Positions 7,953 through 16,653 of a DNA stretch of 64,000 bases are shown one piece after another. Source of the DNA: VXYL01 sp965116345 (GTDB lineage Bacteria > Pseudomonadota > Gammaproteobacteria > Pseudomonadales > Azotimanducaceae). The notes below the pieces were generated by a model. That model was not told the DNA's origin. It saw only the letters and a list, made by a program, of their open reading frames with translations, and did no database searches. The stretch lies in assembly GCA_965116345.1 (NCBI GenBank), contig OZ220680.1, positions 3,596,001 through 3,660,000 on the forward strand. The letters run 5' to 3'. The stretch's first letter is position 1. Every line of letters starts with the position of its first letter. A program made the translations under genes and the position numbers.

Positions 7953-9266
7953 TTACCGGTCCTGTTGGTCGGCAACGCTGATCAATTGGAACTCCTGGCC
8001 GCCGGCGACGATGCGGTCGCCCGCCTCGGCGGGATGCTCGTAGTCGATGTGACTGCCGTTCAGGGCGACATCGGCGCCCTCGGCGGGGGCCACCGAGAAA
8101 CCGCGGTTGGCGCGCAGCACGCGGAAACCCGGAGTGCCCTTGCAGCCGGGGTGGTCGCGTGCGTTGGTGGTTTCGCCGAGGGGTATCGCGACCGCCGCGC
8201 ACAGGAGGTGCGTGGGCGGTTCCCGCGAGGTTGCGCCCTGGCTCTCGGCGCTGCGGCTGGGCAGGCTCGTCACCAGTCGTGCGCCGGTCCGGCCGCTTTC
8301 CGATGCGCCGTCCGGCTGGACCTGGTCGGCACTCTCCGCGATGCCGGCGACGACGGCGTCCGGGGCAAGCGGCAATAGCTCGTGGCCAGCGTCCTGGAGA
8401 AAGCCGGCGAGGCCCGGAAGGCGGCGCATCCGATGGCTCATCACGAGGGTGCCGGGGTCGCCGATTGACCGCGCCAGGAGTTCGTAGCGCTGCCGAGACT
8501 TCTCCCCGAGCGCGTGCCTTGCCACCGTGACACGCCGCGCCACCTCGTCATGGACGACCTCGATGACGAGCTCGGCATCCCCGACCTCGATCCCGGCGAC
8601 CACCTGATCGAAAACCCGTTGTTCCGTCTCGGCGATACGCAGCGGGTCGAAGCGCGTGCCGTCGACGAAGCGGTCGGCGACCACGTCCACCCAGCCCTCG
8701 ATCAGCGAGGCCAGCCCGATGGCGGGTATCTCATCCACCGATGTTCGACGCACGGTGCCTTGCCCGGGGTCGATGTCCAAGTGGGTGACGAGCCCGCGGT
8801 GCAGCGACAGGTCGAGTAGCCGGCAGGATCCGGAAAGCGGCAGCAGGCACGCCGCGGCCACCGCCGCGTCGACGATGGTGTGCACCTCGAACCCGGCTTC
8901 GGCGGCAATTCCGAGCAGCACGGCGAACTGCTCGGCGGTGACGGTGCCCGGCGCGGCGACGACCAGGGCTGGCCGGTCGGCGTCGGGCGGCCCTAGGCCG
9001 AGGGCCTCGCGCATGGCGAGCAACTGCAGGTAGACGAGGTCGGCCTGGTTCGCCGCGCCCCGGCCGGGCGGCGCCACGGGATCCCCGTTGAGCCGCTGCC
9101 AGAATTCGTTGTGGGACTGCCGGGGATGGAGACGCGACCGCGATAGCGCTTCACGGCCGAACATCGCGCCGTCTTTGTCGACGAAGGCGACGCCCGGTTC
9201 ACGGTAGACGATGTCACCGTCCCGGAGGAGGGTCGTCTCCACGTCGTTGATGTCCAGCACGAGCAT
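7953..9266 (-). CDS. Hsp70/actin-fold protein with FHA-like C-terminal segment
   Basis: A 437-residue cytoplasmic protein. The N-terminal two thirds resemble an Hsp70/MreB-type actin fold: a first strand reading LVLDINDVETTLL, a segment VVAAPGTVTAEQFAVLLGIAAEAGFEVHTIVDAAVAAA that matches the Hsp70 stretch before the hinge in order and spacing, and a phosphate-2-like LLDLSLHRGLVTHLD. Consensus Gly-rich phosphate loops are poor, so ATP binding is uncertain. The last ~80 residues (ALNGSHIDYEH, GDRIVAGGQEF) look like an FHA-type sandwich, which in other proteins binds phosphothreonine. It sits between the ExbB-like and vWA genes with gaps of 11 bp and none. It could be the cytoplasmic part of the complex. 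The Hsp70 relation is moderately sure, the FHA part less so. Confidence 0.7.
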   Translation of the reverse strand: MLVLDINDVETTLLRDGDIVYREPGVAFVDKDGAMFGREALSRSRLHPRQSHNEFWQRLNGDPVAPPGRGAANQADLVYLQLLAMREALGLGPPDADRPALVVAAPGTVTAEQFAVLLGIAAEAGFEVHTIVDAAVAAACLLPLSGSCRLLDLSLHRGLVTHLDIDPGQGTVRRTSVDEIPAIGLASLIEGWVDVVADRFVDGTRFDPLRIAETEQRVFDQVVAGIEVGDAELVIEVVHDEVARRVTVARHALGEKSRQRYELLARSIGDPGTLVMSHRMRRLPGLAGFLQDAGHELLPLAPDAVVAGIAESADQVQPDGASESGRTGARLVTSLPSRSAESQGATSREPPTHLLCAAVAIPLGETTNARDHPGCKGTPGFRVLRANRGFSVAPAEGADVALNGSHIDYEHPAEAGDRIVAGGQEFQLISVADQQDR

Positions 9267-9277
9267 GCTCGAGTGTC

Positions 9278-10075
9278 CTAGCGAACCTGCATGTGACGGA
9301 CGAGGTAGTCGTCGCAGTAGTGTTGCGTGTCAAGCACCAGGCGCTCCTGGACGAGTTGCAGCTGGTGCATCAGGAACATCACGACGATGCTGATCACCAG
9401 CGCAACGAAGGTCGAGTTGAAGGCCACCCCGAGGCTCACGGTCACGCCGGCGATGTCGCCTTCGACGGCCCGGTACGCCTGCCCTAGGGCATCACCGATG
9501 CCACGGACGGTACCGATGAAGCCGATCGACGGGATGGCCCAGGCGATGTAGCGGACCATGGCCAGTTCGCTGTCCAGCCGGTCGGACTCGGTTTCACAGA
9601 CCGCGCGCACGGCGTTGGAGACGTCCTGGACATTGCTGGTGGACGCGAAACGCTGCAGCGCGGCGAGCAGAGCGCGGGGCAGCAGGTTGTTGCGCGTCGA
9701 CTCGGGCAGGGCCTGCAGGGGCCGGGCGTACTCGCGGGTGTCCTCGGGCAGGACGCTGATGCCTTCGGTCACCTCGATGAAGGACTGCTGCAGCATTCTG
9801 CGTTCGCGCAGCGAGTTCCTGGCCTTTAGCCCCATGATGGACATCGCCCAGATCATCAAAATGAAACAGGACTCCTGCTCGTAGTCCCGCAGCACCACGT
9901 AGAGCGAACGGTCGGGTACGAACGACTCGCCCGCCTCGGAGCGGTTCGCCTGGGCCTCGAGGATGGCGTCCGCGTTGGGGCGCACGACCGTCACGTAGGT
10001 CAGGTGCACGATGATGATGGCCACGATGAGCGCGATCACCTGGTAGACGAACTCGAATGGCAGGGTCTTCTTCAT
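9278..10075 (-). CDS. MotA/TolQ/ExbB family proton channel protein
   Basis: A 265-residue inner-membrane protein. Helices lie at about 10-31, 70-84, 176-196 and 213-237. The C-terminal half carries the family core: IPSIGFIGTVRGIGDALGQA, then DIAGVTVSLGVAFNSTFVALVISIV, with the Gly-Thr-Val and Asn-Ser-Thr elements typical of TolQ/ExbB. In known systems five such subunits surround two single-helix partners (ExbD, TolR, MotB) and use proton flow to drive rotation. No separate ExbD/TolR gene is nearby, but the two vWA proteins downstream start with a helix of that kind. The ATG at 10075 gives a basic N-terminus. The family call is firm; the partner assignment is inference. Confidence 0.9.
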   Translation of the reverse strand: MKKTLPFEFVYQVIALIVAIIIVHLTYVTVVRPNADAILEAQANRSEAGESFVPDRSLYVVLRDYEQESCFILMIWAMSIMGLKARNSLRERRMLQQSFIEVTEGISVLPEDTREYARPLQALPESTRNNLLPRALLAALQRFASTSNVQDVSNAVRAVCETESDRLDSELAMVRYIAWAIPSIGFIGTVRGIGDALGQAYRAVEGDIAGVTVSLGVAFNSTFVALVISIVVMFLMHQLQLVQERLVLDTQHYCDDYLVRHMQVR

Positions 10076-10085
10076 TGAGTGCTCA

Positions 10086-10406
10086 CTAGATGTCCACTGG
10101 GAACGGCACGGAGATGTCCTCGGAGATGTCCTCGCTCGGAACGAATACTTCGGCGGCTCGTTCCGCGGTCGTCGTCGGGGTCGTCGTCGCGGTGTCGGCG
10201 TCGGACTCGTCGGTCGCCGGACTCGGGTCCGCAGGCGCCGCCGCGTCCTCGCTGTCCGTCGGAGGCCGCTCGGAGACTGTCTCCTCGACCGGTTCGGATT
10301 CCTCGGCAGCGTGCGCACGTTCGCCCGTGGTGACACTGAATGCCAAGGCGATGCTCGCCGCGAGGATGGCGTACGGTCGACCCTTGGGCGTCGGGCGGAT
10401 GTTCAT
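10086..10406 (-). CDS. Small exported acidic Thr/Asp/Pro-rich protein
   Basis: A 106-residue protein with a Sec signal peptide (residues about 1-33, probable cleavage after AHA in RAHAAEE). The mature part is low-complexity, rich in Glu, Asp, Thr, Ser, Ala and Pro, and likely disordered. It starts inside the stop region of the PEGA/SUMF1-like gene (4-bp overlap) and ends 10 bp before the ExbB-like start. No family is recognised. Signal peptide and operon position argue that it is a real gene. It may be a periplasmic linker or accessory subunit. Confidence 0.68.
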   Translation of the reverse strand: MNIRPTPKGRPYAILAASIALAFSVTTGERAHAAEESEPVEETVSERPPTDSEDAAAPADPSPATDESDADTATTTPTTTAERAAEVFVPSEDISEDISVPFPVDI

Positions 10407-12472
10407 TCGGCGAATCTCGCGATGCGAAACCCGACGTCGGGTCGACCGTCGGCGCCGTAGTCCCGGAAGGACAGCCGCAGGTCGCTGACCGTGCCGTGCA
10501 TCCAGCTTGCGCCACGAATCACGTGGTACTCGCCCTGGTCCGGGCCCAGCGGATCAACCACCGACGCGGTGCTGGGTATCTCGTAGTAGTCGTGGATCCA
10601 CTCCGCGACGTTGCCGCCGATGTCGAGGATGCCCTTGGCGTTGGGTTCGAAGGAACCCACCGGCGCGCTGAGGATGTGGTTGTCGTTGTAGCCGAAGATG
10701 ATGCGCGCCACCGTGTGCGCCGCCGAGGTGTCGGCGTAGTTGCCGTGGCGTTTCGGCGGCGGCAGCCTGTCGCCCCAGGGAAAGCGCAGCGGATCCCCGC
10801 CCTCCACGTCGCGGGCCGTCCACGCCCACTCGGCCTCGGTGGGCAGTCGGTAGCCGAGCGCCGTGGGGTTGAAGCCGACGACCTTGCCTAGGTCCTCGCG
10901 GTAGAACGGCTCGAGATCGTCCTGCGCGGACAACCAGTTGCAGTAGAGGGCGGCATCCTGCCAGGACAACCTCACCACGGGTTGGTCCGCCTGGTTCAGG
11001 TCGAGGCCCTCGAATTCCCCCGAGTCGTGGCCGGAGGCGAAGGCGCGGAACTGTGCGTTGGTCACCTCGTGACGTCCGAGATAGAACAGTCGGGTCAGTT
11101 CGGCGTCACGCAGCACCTCGTTGGCGCGCCGGCCGGGTTCCCGCCGGGATGCGCCCATGCGGATGGCACCGGGGCTCAACAGCACGAGTTCCTGGCCTTG
11201 GCCCGTGGTCCGCACCTGCTTGAGGGCTTCAAGACGCGCTTCCTCCAGAGTCAGCAACCTGACCTTCAACTCCTGCGTCAAACCCGGTTGGGGCACGATC
11301 GTCCCCCGATAGCTGGCGTAGCCGGTTTTCTTGACCTCGAGCTCGTGAGGCACGGCCGACAGGGTTAGGGTACCCCCTTGCGGATCGCGGCGTTCGCCGT
11401 CGATCCAGAGTTCGGCATCCTGCGGTCGTGTTTCGATGGCCAGATCGCCTTCGAGGGCCTCGAGGGTGAACGACAGGTGCTTCCGTACGCCCGTGGGCAC
11501 GGTCACCGAGACGTTCTTCGGCGCATAGCCGACCTTGAACGCGCGGATCGCATGGGCGCGCCCCGAGGTGACGTCGACGACGAGGGGGGTGACGCCACGG
11601 TAGTCGCCGTCGACGGTCACGCTCGCACCGGGCGGCTTCGACTCCACTCGGACCTGGCCGTCGGCTTTGCGAAGCGTGATGGGGTCCAACGCCACGACCT
11701 GTTGCGGCTCGACGTACACGAGGTCGGTCCAGGCGTTGTAGCCCGGTAGGCTCACCGAAACGCGCCGTTCGCCCGCGGGAACCGGCACCGGTCCCGGGGT
11801 CGCCACGGACAACAGTTCACCGTCGACGCGCACCTCGGCTCCGGTGGGCGTGGAGGGAATGGTCACGTCGGCCCAGTTGGGCGCGAGCGACCCGGTAACG
11901 GTCTGCCGCTGCTCACGACCCTCGACATCGAACGCGAGGGTCGCCGGTTGGTAGCGCGGATGGCTTACGGCGGCGGTTTGAGGCCCGGCCGGTACCCGGA
12001 GTTCCACCGGCGACGTGCCGCGAAGACCTTCGCTGCCGAGCACCGTGACTTCCGCACCCTCCGGGTCGATGGCAAACGTCACCCGACCTGGGAGAGGGCG
12101 AAGTTCCACGGTGATCGTTTGATTGCGCTGTGCTCCCACTTCGATCGCACGACGGAGCGCCTCGTAGCCTGGCGCGTCGGCTACCAGCCCGTAGGAGCCT
12201 TCTCGAAGCAGGTGGATCTCCCCCAGGGGGAACGCGAAACCACCGTCGATGGCGATGTCCGCATCGGCGGGCTCGATGTCCAGCCGAACGGACTTGGCGG
12301 TGAAGATGAACCACAAGACCGACAGCGCGAACGCACAGCCGACGATCACCAGTACCCGGCGCACGCTGATGAAGGGCGAACGCCGTCGGGCGGTTGTGGC
12401 GGTGTGCCGGAACTGTACCGCTTCGATGCGCTCGCCGTCGGCTCCTGGTGCAGGTGCTAGCGGATCGCTCAT
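10403..12472 (-). CDS. Membrane-anchored PEGA-repeat protein with SUMF1/FGE-like C-terminal domain
   Basis: A 689-residue protein. The ATG at 12472 (with GGAG upstream) is preferred over a TTG 39 bp earlier. Residues about 39-58 form a membrane helix after a basic stretch, so the bulk should be periplasmic. About 62-410 holds several PEGA-type beta repeats of about 70 residues (for example ADADIAIDGG, GAEVRVDGE, GASVTVDGDYRG, DAELWIDGE). About 430-689 is a SUMF1/formylglycine-generating-enzyme fold (GRHEVTNAQFRAF, GYRLPTEAEWAW, GNVAEWIHDYY, RGASWMHG). The cysteines that catalytic FGE carries after the RGG/AS-W motif are absent (WMHGTVSDLRLSFRDYG), so it is probably a binding or scaffold domain. 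Related modules occur with serine/threonine kinases; none is seen here. Confidence 0.87.
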   Translation of the reverse strand: MSDPLAPAPGADGERIEAVQFRHTATTARRRSPFISVRRVLVIVGCAFALSVLWFIFTAKSVRLDIEPADADIAIDGGFAFPLGEIHLLREGSYGLVADAPGYEALRRAIEVGAQRNQTITVELRPLPGRVTFAIDPEGAEVTVLGSEGLRGTSPVELRVPAGPQTAAVSHPRYQPATLAFDVEGREQRQTVTGSLAPNWADVTIPSTPTGAEVRVDGELLSVATPGPVPVPAGERRVSVSLPGYNAWTDLVYVEPQQVVALDPITLRKADGQVRVESKPPGASVTVDGDYRGVTPLVVDVTSGRAHAIRAFKVGYAPKNVSVTVPTGVRKHLSFTLEALEGDLAIETRPQDAELWIDGERRDPQGGTLTLSAVPHELEVKKTGYASYRGTIVPQPGLTQELKVRLLTLEEARLEALKQVRTTGQGQELVLLSPGAIRMGASRREPGRRANEVLRDAELTRLFYLGRHEVTNAQFRAFASGHDSGEFEGLDLNQADQPVVRLSWQDAALYCNWLSAQDDLEPFYREDLGKVVGFNPTALGYRLPTEAEWAWTARDVEGGDPLRFPWGDRLPPPKRHGNYADTSAAHTVARIIFGYNDNHILSAPVGSFEPNAKGILDIGGNVAEWIHDYYEIPSTASVVDPLGPDQGEYHVIRGASWMHGTVSDLRLSFRDYGADGRPDVGFRIARFAE

Positions 12473-12551
12473 GCGAACGCTCCACGGCCGGCGACCGCGA
12501 GGTGGTGCCAATCAATAGGCAACATTCGGAGCGTCTGTTTCACAGGTGGAG

Positions 12552-14066
12552 TCAGATACTTTCGACGCAGCGGATGTCCACGGGTTCCATGTCCGGCGCC
12601 AGGATGATCTCCTTGCGCACGTCCCGGCACCCGTCGCGGCTGCCGACGATGGTGTAGCGGCCCGGTCGAAGCAGAAGTTCATTGCGCGTGAACGTGCCCA
12701 GGGGGCCGACCTTGTGGATGACCACTTCGGTGGCGTTGTCCGAGACCAGCACCAACGGCACGGGTGCCGTGCTCTGTCCGATGCTGGCCCGCAGCTTGGC
12801 GATTTCGGCCATGAATCGGTCGCCGGGATCAACCTCCGCCTCGGCCCTCGCGAGCACCTCGCGGGCACGGGCGAACTCGTCGTCCTCGGACAGTACCGCG
12901 GGATCCTCGTTGAATCTGGCCATTGCCTGCAGCAGTGCCACCCGACCGGCGATGCGCTGTTTGCCGGCGATCGCGAACTTGAGGGTGCGGTCAATCGCAA
13001 GGGCCTCGTCGTAGGCCGCCAGCGCCGAATCCCACTCGGCTTGGCGCTCCGCGCCCTCCGCCACGCCCCGCAATTGATCGATTCTGGCCAAGGTTCGAGC
13101 CTGTCGGGCCTGCTGGCGCCCCGCGAGCGCGTCCGGATCCTGCGGTGTCCCGGCGAGCACCCGCTCGAACGCGTCGATGGCCGCGTCGTGTTCGTCCATT
13201 TCCAAGGCGGCGAAGCCTTCCGACAGCGTCTTCCGCCGGCGTTCGTCGGCGATGTTCCCGGCAATGGCGGCAAAGCGCTCGTCGAGCCCGGTGGTCCCTG
13301 GATCGATGGCCTTCACCTGACCGAGATACTCCTCGGCCAAGGGGTACTCGCCACGCAGCACCGCGCGGTCGCTCTCGCGCAGCAGGTCGATGATCTCGGG
13401 GAGCCTCGCGGCGCGGGCGGATCCGGCGGCTACGCGGGGATCGCTGGCGCGGATCGCCGAAGCCCGCTCGAACGCCGCGACCGCGGCGGGGTGGTCGAGC
13501 GCGGCGATCGCAGCCTCGCCCTCGGCGAGGGCGGCGGCCCACAGTTCGTTGCCCCGGTTCAGAAGCGCTTGTATCTCGCCCGTGGCCTCGGCGTACTCGT
13601 CCAAGGCCTCCTGGAATCGCGCCGCAACGAACAGATCGTCGGCGGCATTCGCCCGGTCCTGGATGGCTGCGAGCGCCGACTCGCCCCAGGCCGCGACGTT
13701 CAGTTCCTGGTCGAGCTTGATCTGCAGGGCGATGAATTCCGCGATCTGCGCCTTGGCATCCTGCCGCGCCTGGGCCAACTCGGCGGCCTCGAAGGGTGCG
13801 ACGATCTCCGCATCGGGCCGACCCCGGGGAATGGTGGCCGGGTTGGGCGCGCCGGGTTCCACCGTTGACCGAGGCTGGTCGATCCGTTCCGGGAGGTAGG
13901 TCGCAACGAATACCAGTACACCGGCGAGGACCGTTAGCGCGGTGGCGAACGCCAACACCCGCAATGTCGAGCGACGCGGGCCCCGACGCCGTGGCCAGCC
14001 CGAATCGCGCCCACGCCCGGACAGGGGCGGTGCGACGGGTTCGATGTGTACAGGCTCGTCAGTCAT
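12552..14066 (-). CDS. Inner-membrane anchored TPR-like repeat protein
   Basis: A 504-residue protein: a basic cytoplasmic N-terminus (residues 1-34), one membrane helix (about 35-57), then a long alpha-helical region of TPR-like repeats (about 85-420) with Ala-rich helix pairs such as FEEALDEYAEA- and EYPLAEEYLGQV-type units. A small C-terminal domain (about 430-504) has Cys in RDGCRDVRKE and IRCVES that could form a disulfide. TPR domains usually hold protein complexes together. It lies 30 bp after the CsgG/LpoB-like lipoprotein gene and 79 bp before the PEGA/SUMF1 gene. The periplasmic side is inferred from the positively charged N-terminus. No specific family is recognised. Confidence 0.8.
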   Translation of the reverse strand: MTDEPVHIEPVAPPLSGRGRDSGWPRRRGPRRSTLRVLAFATALTVLAGVLVFVATYLPERIDQPRSTVEPGAPNPATIPRGRPDAEIVAPFEAAELAQARQDAKAQIAEFIALQIKLDQELNVAAWGESALAAIQDRANAADDLFVAARFQEALDEYAEATGEIQALLNRGNELWAAALAEGEAAIAALDHPAAVAAFERASAIRASDPRVAAGSARAARLPEIIDLLRESDRAVLRGEYPLAEEYLGQVKAIDPGTTGLDERFAAIAGNIADERRRKTLSEGFAALEMDEHDAAIDAFERVLAGTPQDPDALAGRQQARQARTLARIDQLRGVAEGAERQAEWDSALAAYDEALAIDRTLKFAIAGKQRIAGRVALLQAMARFNEDPAVLSEDDEFARAREVLARAEAEVDPGDRFMAEIAKLRASIGQSTAPVPLVLVSDNATEVVIHKVGPLGTFTRNELLLRPGRYTIVGSRDGCRDVRKEIILAPDMEPVDIRCVESI

Positions 14067-14096
14067 GTTACCGGGTGCCTGCGGATGCGCACCCGG

Positions 14097-15425
14097 TCAC
14101 TGCGCTCCCTCGGCCAGCGTGACCGGGTCCGCGGCGGCTTCGACGATCTCGGCCAGTGCCTCACCGGCGACTGCGGCCTCGGATGCCGCCTGTTCGAGGT
14201 CATCGTCCGCGGACGGTGCGTCCGCCGGAGGCGGCAACCCCAGTTCTTCGTAGTAGATCCGTCGTAGCACCCGGCGCAGCTCGTCGACCTGCGCGGTAAC
14301 GGTACCGTCGAGCCGGTGGGTGCGGTTCTCGAGTTCGATGGTATGCGGTGTGATCTCGGCCTCCGCGGACATGCCAAGTTCGCGCAGCATGCCGGCGTGG
14401 GCCCTGGCGCGATCGAGGCTCTCGATGGCCTTGATGGCGGTTCTGGCGCCGCCGATGATCGACACGGCGCCGGCGTAGCGGGTCAGGGACCGATCTCCCA
14501 TCTGCGCGGCGGAACCCGCAGTGATCGCGATGACCCCGGTCAAGGCCTGGCGGCGGACCTTCTCACGCTGGTTGCGGTAGGCGATGGCTTCGTCGTAGGT
14601 CGCAGCCCGCCAACCCTGGTACGTGGAGTACATGCGCACATAGAAGTCGTCGTAGTACTCGTCCAGGGTGTCGATGAAGATGTACTCGCGTTCGCGCACC
14701 TTGCGGATGCGCTGCAGCATGGGGTCATCTTCCGCCGGCAGTCTGCGGATTTCGAATTTCCCGGGTTCGGTCTGGACAACGTAGGACTCGAACGCGTCGG
14801 GCGAAAGGTCCGATGCGAACTTCATTTCAGCCGTCCGGCGGATGTCGCTCACCTCACTGGGCTCTAGGGTCTGGAGGTAGGCCACCATATCGTCGGCCAG
14901 GCGCCGATAGATCGATTGGAATGGGTCGACCCCGGGGGGAACCTGATCGCCGTAGGCGTATTTGCTGGCCAGCGATTCGTAGGTGTTGGCGAACCAGACG
15001 ACACCGCGGGCATCACGCACCTCGGTGGCCAGGATCATGCGCTCGCCGTCCGAGTGGACGATGGTGCCGCCCACCATGACATCCACCGCGTGAGTCGCGC
15101 GCGGCACGACCCGGACTGCACCCCAATTGCCGGTTGACTGCAGCAGGTTTTTCGCGAAGAAGGCGATGTAGTTGGCTTCAGCACGGCGCACGTCGGGAGA
15201 GATGTTGTTGGCGACTTGGTCGTCGAAGGCGACCGGCACGTTGGCGTCGAACACCGCGACGCCAACATCGAGAAGCATGTCTTCCCCGATGTCGCCGAGC
15301 TGCTTCGGCTGCGTCGTGTCCACCATGCGGACCGTGTGCGATGCGCAGGCGGCGAGTAGCACCGCTGCACTAGCGGCCACGAGTGCCGCAACGCAGCTTC
15401 GAACCGAGGCGGCTCGGGCGGACAC
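14097..15425 (-). CDS. Predicted lipoprotein with CsgG/LpoB-like N-terminal domain
   Basis: A 442-residue protein with a lipoprotein signal (lipobox LLAAC, Cys27). The mature N-terminal ~180 residues read like a CsgG/LpoB-type beta-alpha fold: VGVAVFDANVP, a helix with RRAEANYIAFFAKNLLQ, a strand GAVRVVPR, then VDVMVGGTIVHSDGERMILATEVRDARG. This resemblance is by pattern only. The middle has a Tyr-rich stretch (DTLDEYYDDFYVRMYSTYQGWR) and the end is acidic and Ala-rich. It is probably an outer-membrane lipoprotein that could bring the complex to the outer membrane. It lies between the Gly-rich lipoprotein and the TPR-like protein in the operon, with intergenic gaps of about 115 and 30 bp. Confidence 0.76.
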   Translation of the reverse strand: MSARAASVRSCVAALVAASAAVLLAACASHTVRMVDTTQPKQLGDIGEDMLLDVGVAVFDANVPVAFDDQVANNISPDVRRAEANYIAFFAKNLLQSTGNWGAVRVVPRATHAVDVMVGGTIVHSDGERMILATEVRDARGVVWFANTYESLASKYAYGDQVPPGVDPFQSIYRRLADDMVAYLQTLEPSEVSDIRRTAEMKFASDLSPDAFESYVVQTEPGKFEIRRLPAEDDPMLQRIRKVREREYIFIDTLDEYYDDFYVRMYSTYQGWRAATYDEAIAYRNQREKVRRQALTGVIAITAGSAAQMGDRSLTRYAGAVSIIGGARTAIKAIESLDRARAHAGMLRELGMSAEAEITPHTIELENRTHRLDGTVTAQVDELRRVLRRIYYEELGLPPPADAPSADDDLEQAASEAAVAGEALAEIVEAAADPVTLAEGAQ

Positions 15426-15540
15426 GGGGCTAGTGCGTCTCGCGGTGCGAGCGCGTCTCGCGGTGCGAGCCGTTCAAGCGCAGTTCGAAGCGATTTTGCA
15501 TTTGCAACCTGAGTGTGAACATCAAGCGCGCTCAAGAAGT

Positions 15541-16653
15541 CTAGAGGCCGGATTTGTAGCGGCGGTATTCTTCCCAAAGGCTCTCGCGAAGCTCCGGATC
15601 CTTCTCGGCCATGGCGGCCTCCCGGAGCTGGCGCGCGACGACGTCGTCATCGCGGGCATCGGGTCGATCCGGTGGTAGCGGCTCTGGCATTCGCGCCACG
15701 GGCGGCTGGCCCGGCAATGCCGGCGGTGCGACACCGGTGTCTTGGGGATCGCCACCACCCCCGGCCGCGCCCCCGGCCGCGCCTTGGTCGCCTTTGCGGG
15801 TTGGAACACGCTGTTCCAGGATCTCACCGTCGAGATCTTCGAGTACCTGGGCCAGGGCCTCGTCGCCCGCCCCACCGGCACCGTCTGCGCCCGTCCCTGC
15901 CGCTCCTGCGTCGGTACCGTCGCCGGCTTCACCGCCGTCGCCGGTGCCCGCAGTGTCTGGTAGTTCGTTGCTCAATACCCAGCCCCGGTCGGCGGGGTCG
16001 CTGCCGGATCCACCGGAACCGCTGCCGGATCCACCGCCATCGCCGCTGTCTCCTTGGCCACCGGCACCGTCGCCCCCGGATCCCGAATCACCGTTACCGT
16101 CACCCCCGGGGCCTTCGGCGCCGGCAGGCCAACTCGAGGACGTCCCGCCGCCGGCACCCTGACTGCCTTGCGGGACGCCACCTGGCAGCCCCGATCCGCT
16201 ACCGTCGGATCGGCCACCGGGCAGACCCAATACGCCGCCGCCGGACCCGCCACCGGGGAGCCCGGATCCGCCGCCGGATGACCCACCGGGAAGTCCAGCG
16301 CCGCCGCCTGCCGACCCGCTCCCTGGGAGACCGCCGCCGGGAGAGCCACCACCCGGGAGACCGCCGCCGGGAGAGCCACCACCGGGAGAGCCACCACCGG
16401 GAGAGCCACCACCGGGCATTCCGGGTATTCCGCCGCTGGGGGATCCGCCGGAAGGGCTGCCGCTCGGGCTTGGCGACGAGGGCGATGGTGGCTGGGGGCT
16501 GGGGATTCCGACGGGCGGAACCGTACGCGGAATTCCCCCCGACGGTCCGGGCAGTGGCACGTAGCATCCCGACAACATCAGGCCGCACGCCGCAATAAGC
16601 GCCACCGCTGCGGCGCATGGACGTACTGGATGGGGACGGCAGAGAGCAGTCAT
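15541..16653 (-). CDS. Gly/Ser/Pro-rich repetitive lipoprotein
   Basis: A 370-residue predicted lipoprotein (lipobox LMLSGC, Cys30). Residues about 35-240 are low-complexity: first Pro/Ser-rich, then runs of a GGGSP/GGGLP pentapeptide, then Gly/Ser/Asp-rich. The Asp/Gly/Ser section could bind calcium weakly or stay disordered. The last ~60 residues are ordinary sequence, charged and helical (DDVVARQLREAAMAEKDPEL), suggesting a docking helix. Its start overlaps the stop of the upstream TPR/TonB_C gene as ATGA. The repeats could make it a flexible tether through the periplasm or to the cell surface. No known family is recognised. Confidence 0.78.
   Translation of the reverse strand: MTALCRPHPVRPCAAAVALIAACGLMLSGCYVPLPGPSGGIPRTVPPVGIPSPQPPSPSSPSPSGSPSGGSPSGGIPGMPGGGSPGGGSPGGGSPGGGLPGGGSPGGGLPGSGSAGGGAGLPGGSSGGGSGLPGGGSGGGVLGLPGGRSDGSGSGLPGGVPQGSQGAGGGTSSSWPAGAEGPGGDGNGDSGSGGDGAGGQGDSGDGGGSGSGSGGSGSDPADRGWVLSNELPDTAGTGDGGEAGDGTDAGAAGTGADGAGGAGDEALAQVLEDLDGEILEQRVPTRKGDQGAAGGAAGGGGDPQDTGVAPPALPGQPPVARMPEPLPPDRPDARDDDVVARQLREAAMAEKDPELRESLWEEYRRYKSGL
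16325..16425. repeat. 15-bp tandem repeats encoding Gly-Gly-Gly-Ser-Pro
   Basis: About six to seven copies of a 15-bp unit (plus-strand reading CCGGGAGAGCCACCA and variants) lie inside the Gly-rich lipoprotein gene. The unit length is a multiple of three, so copy-number changes would alter protein length without breaking the frame. Confidence 0.8.
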
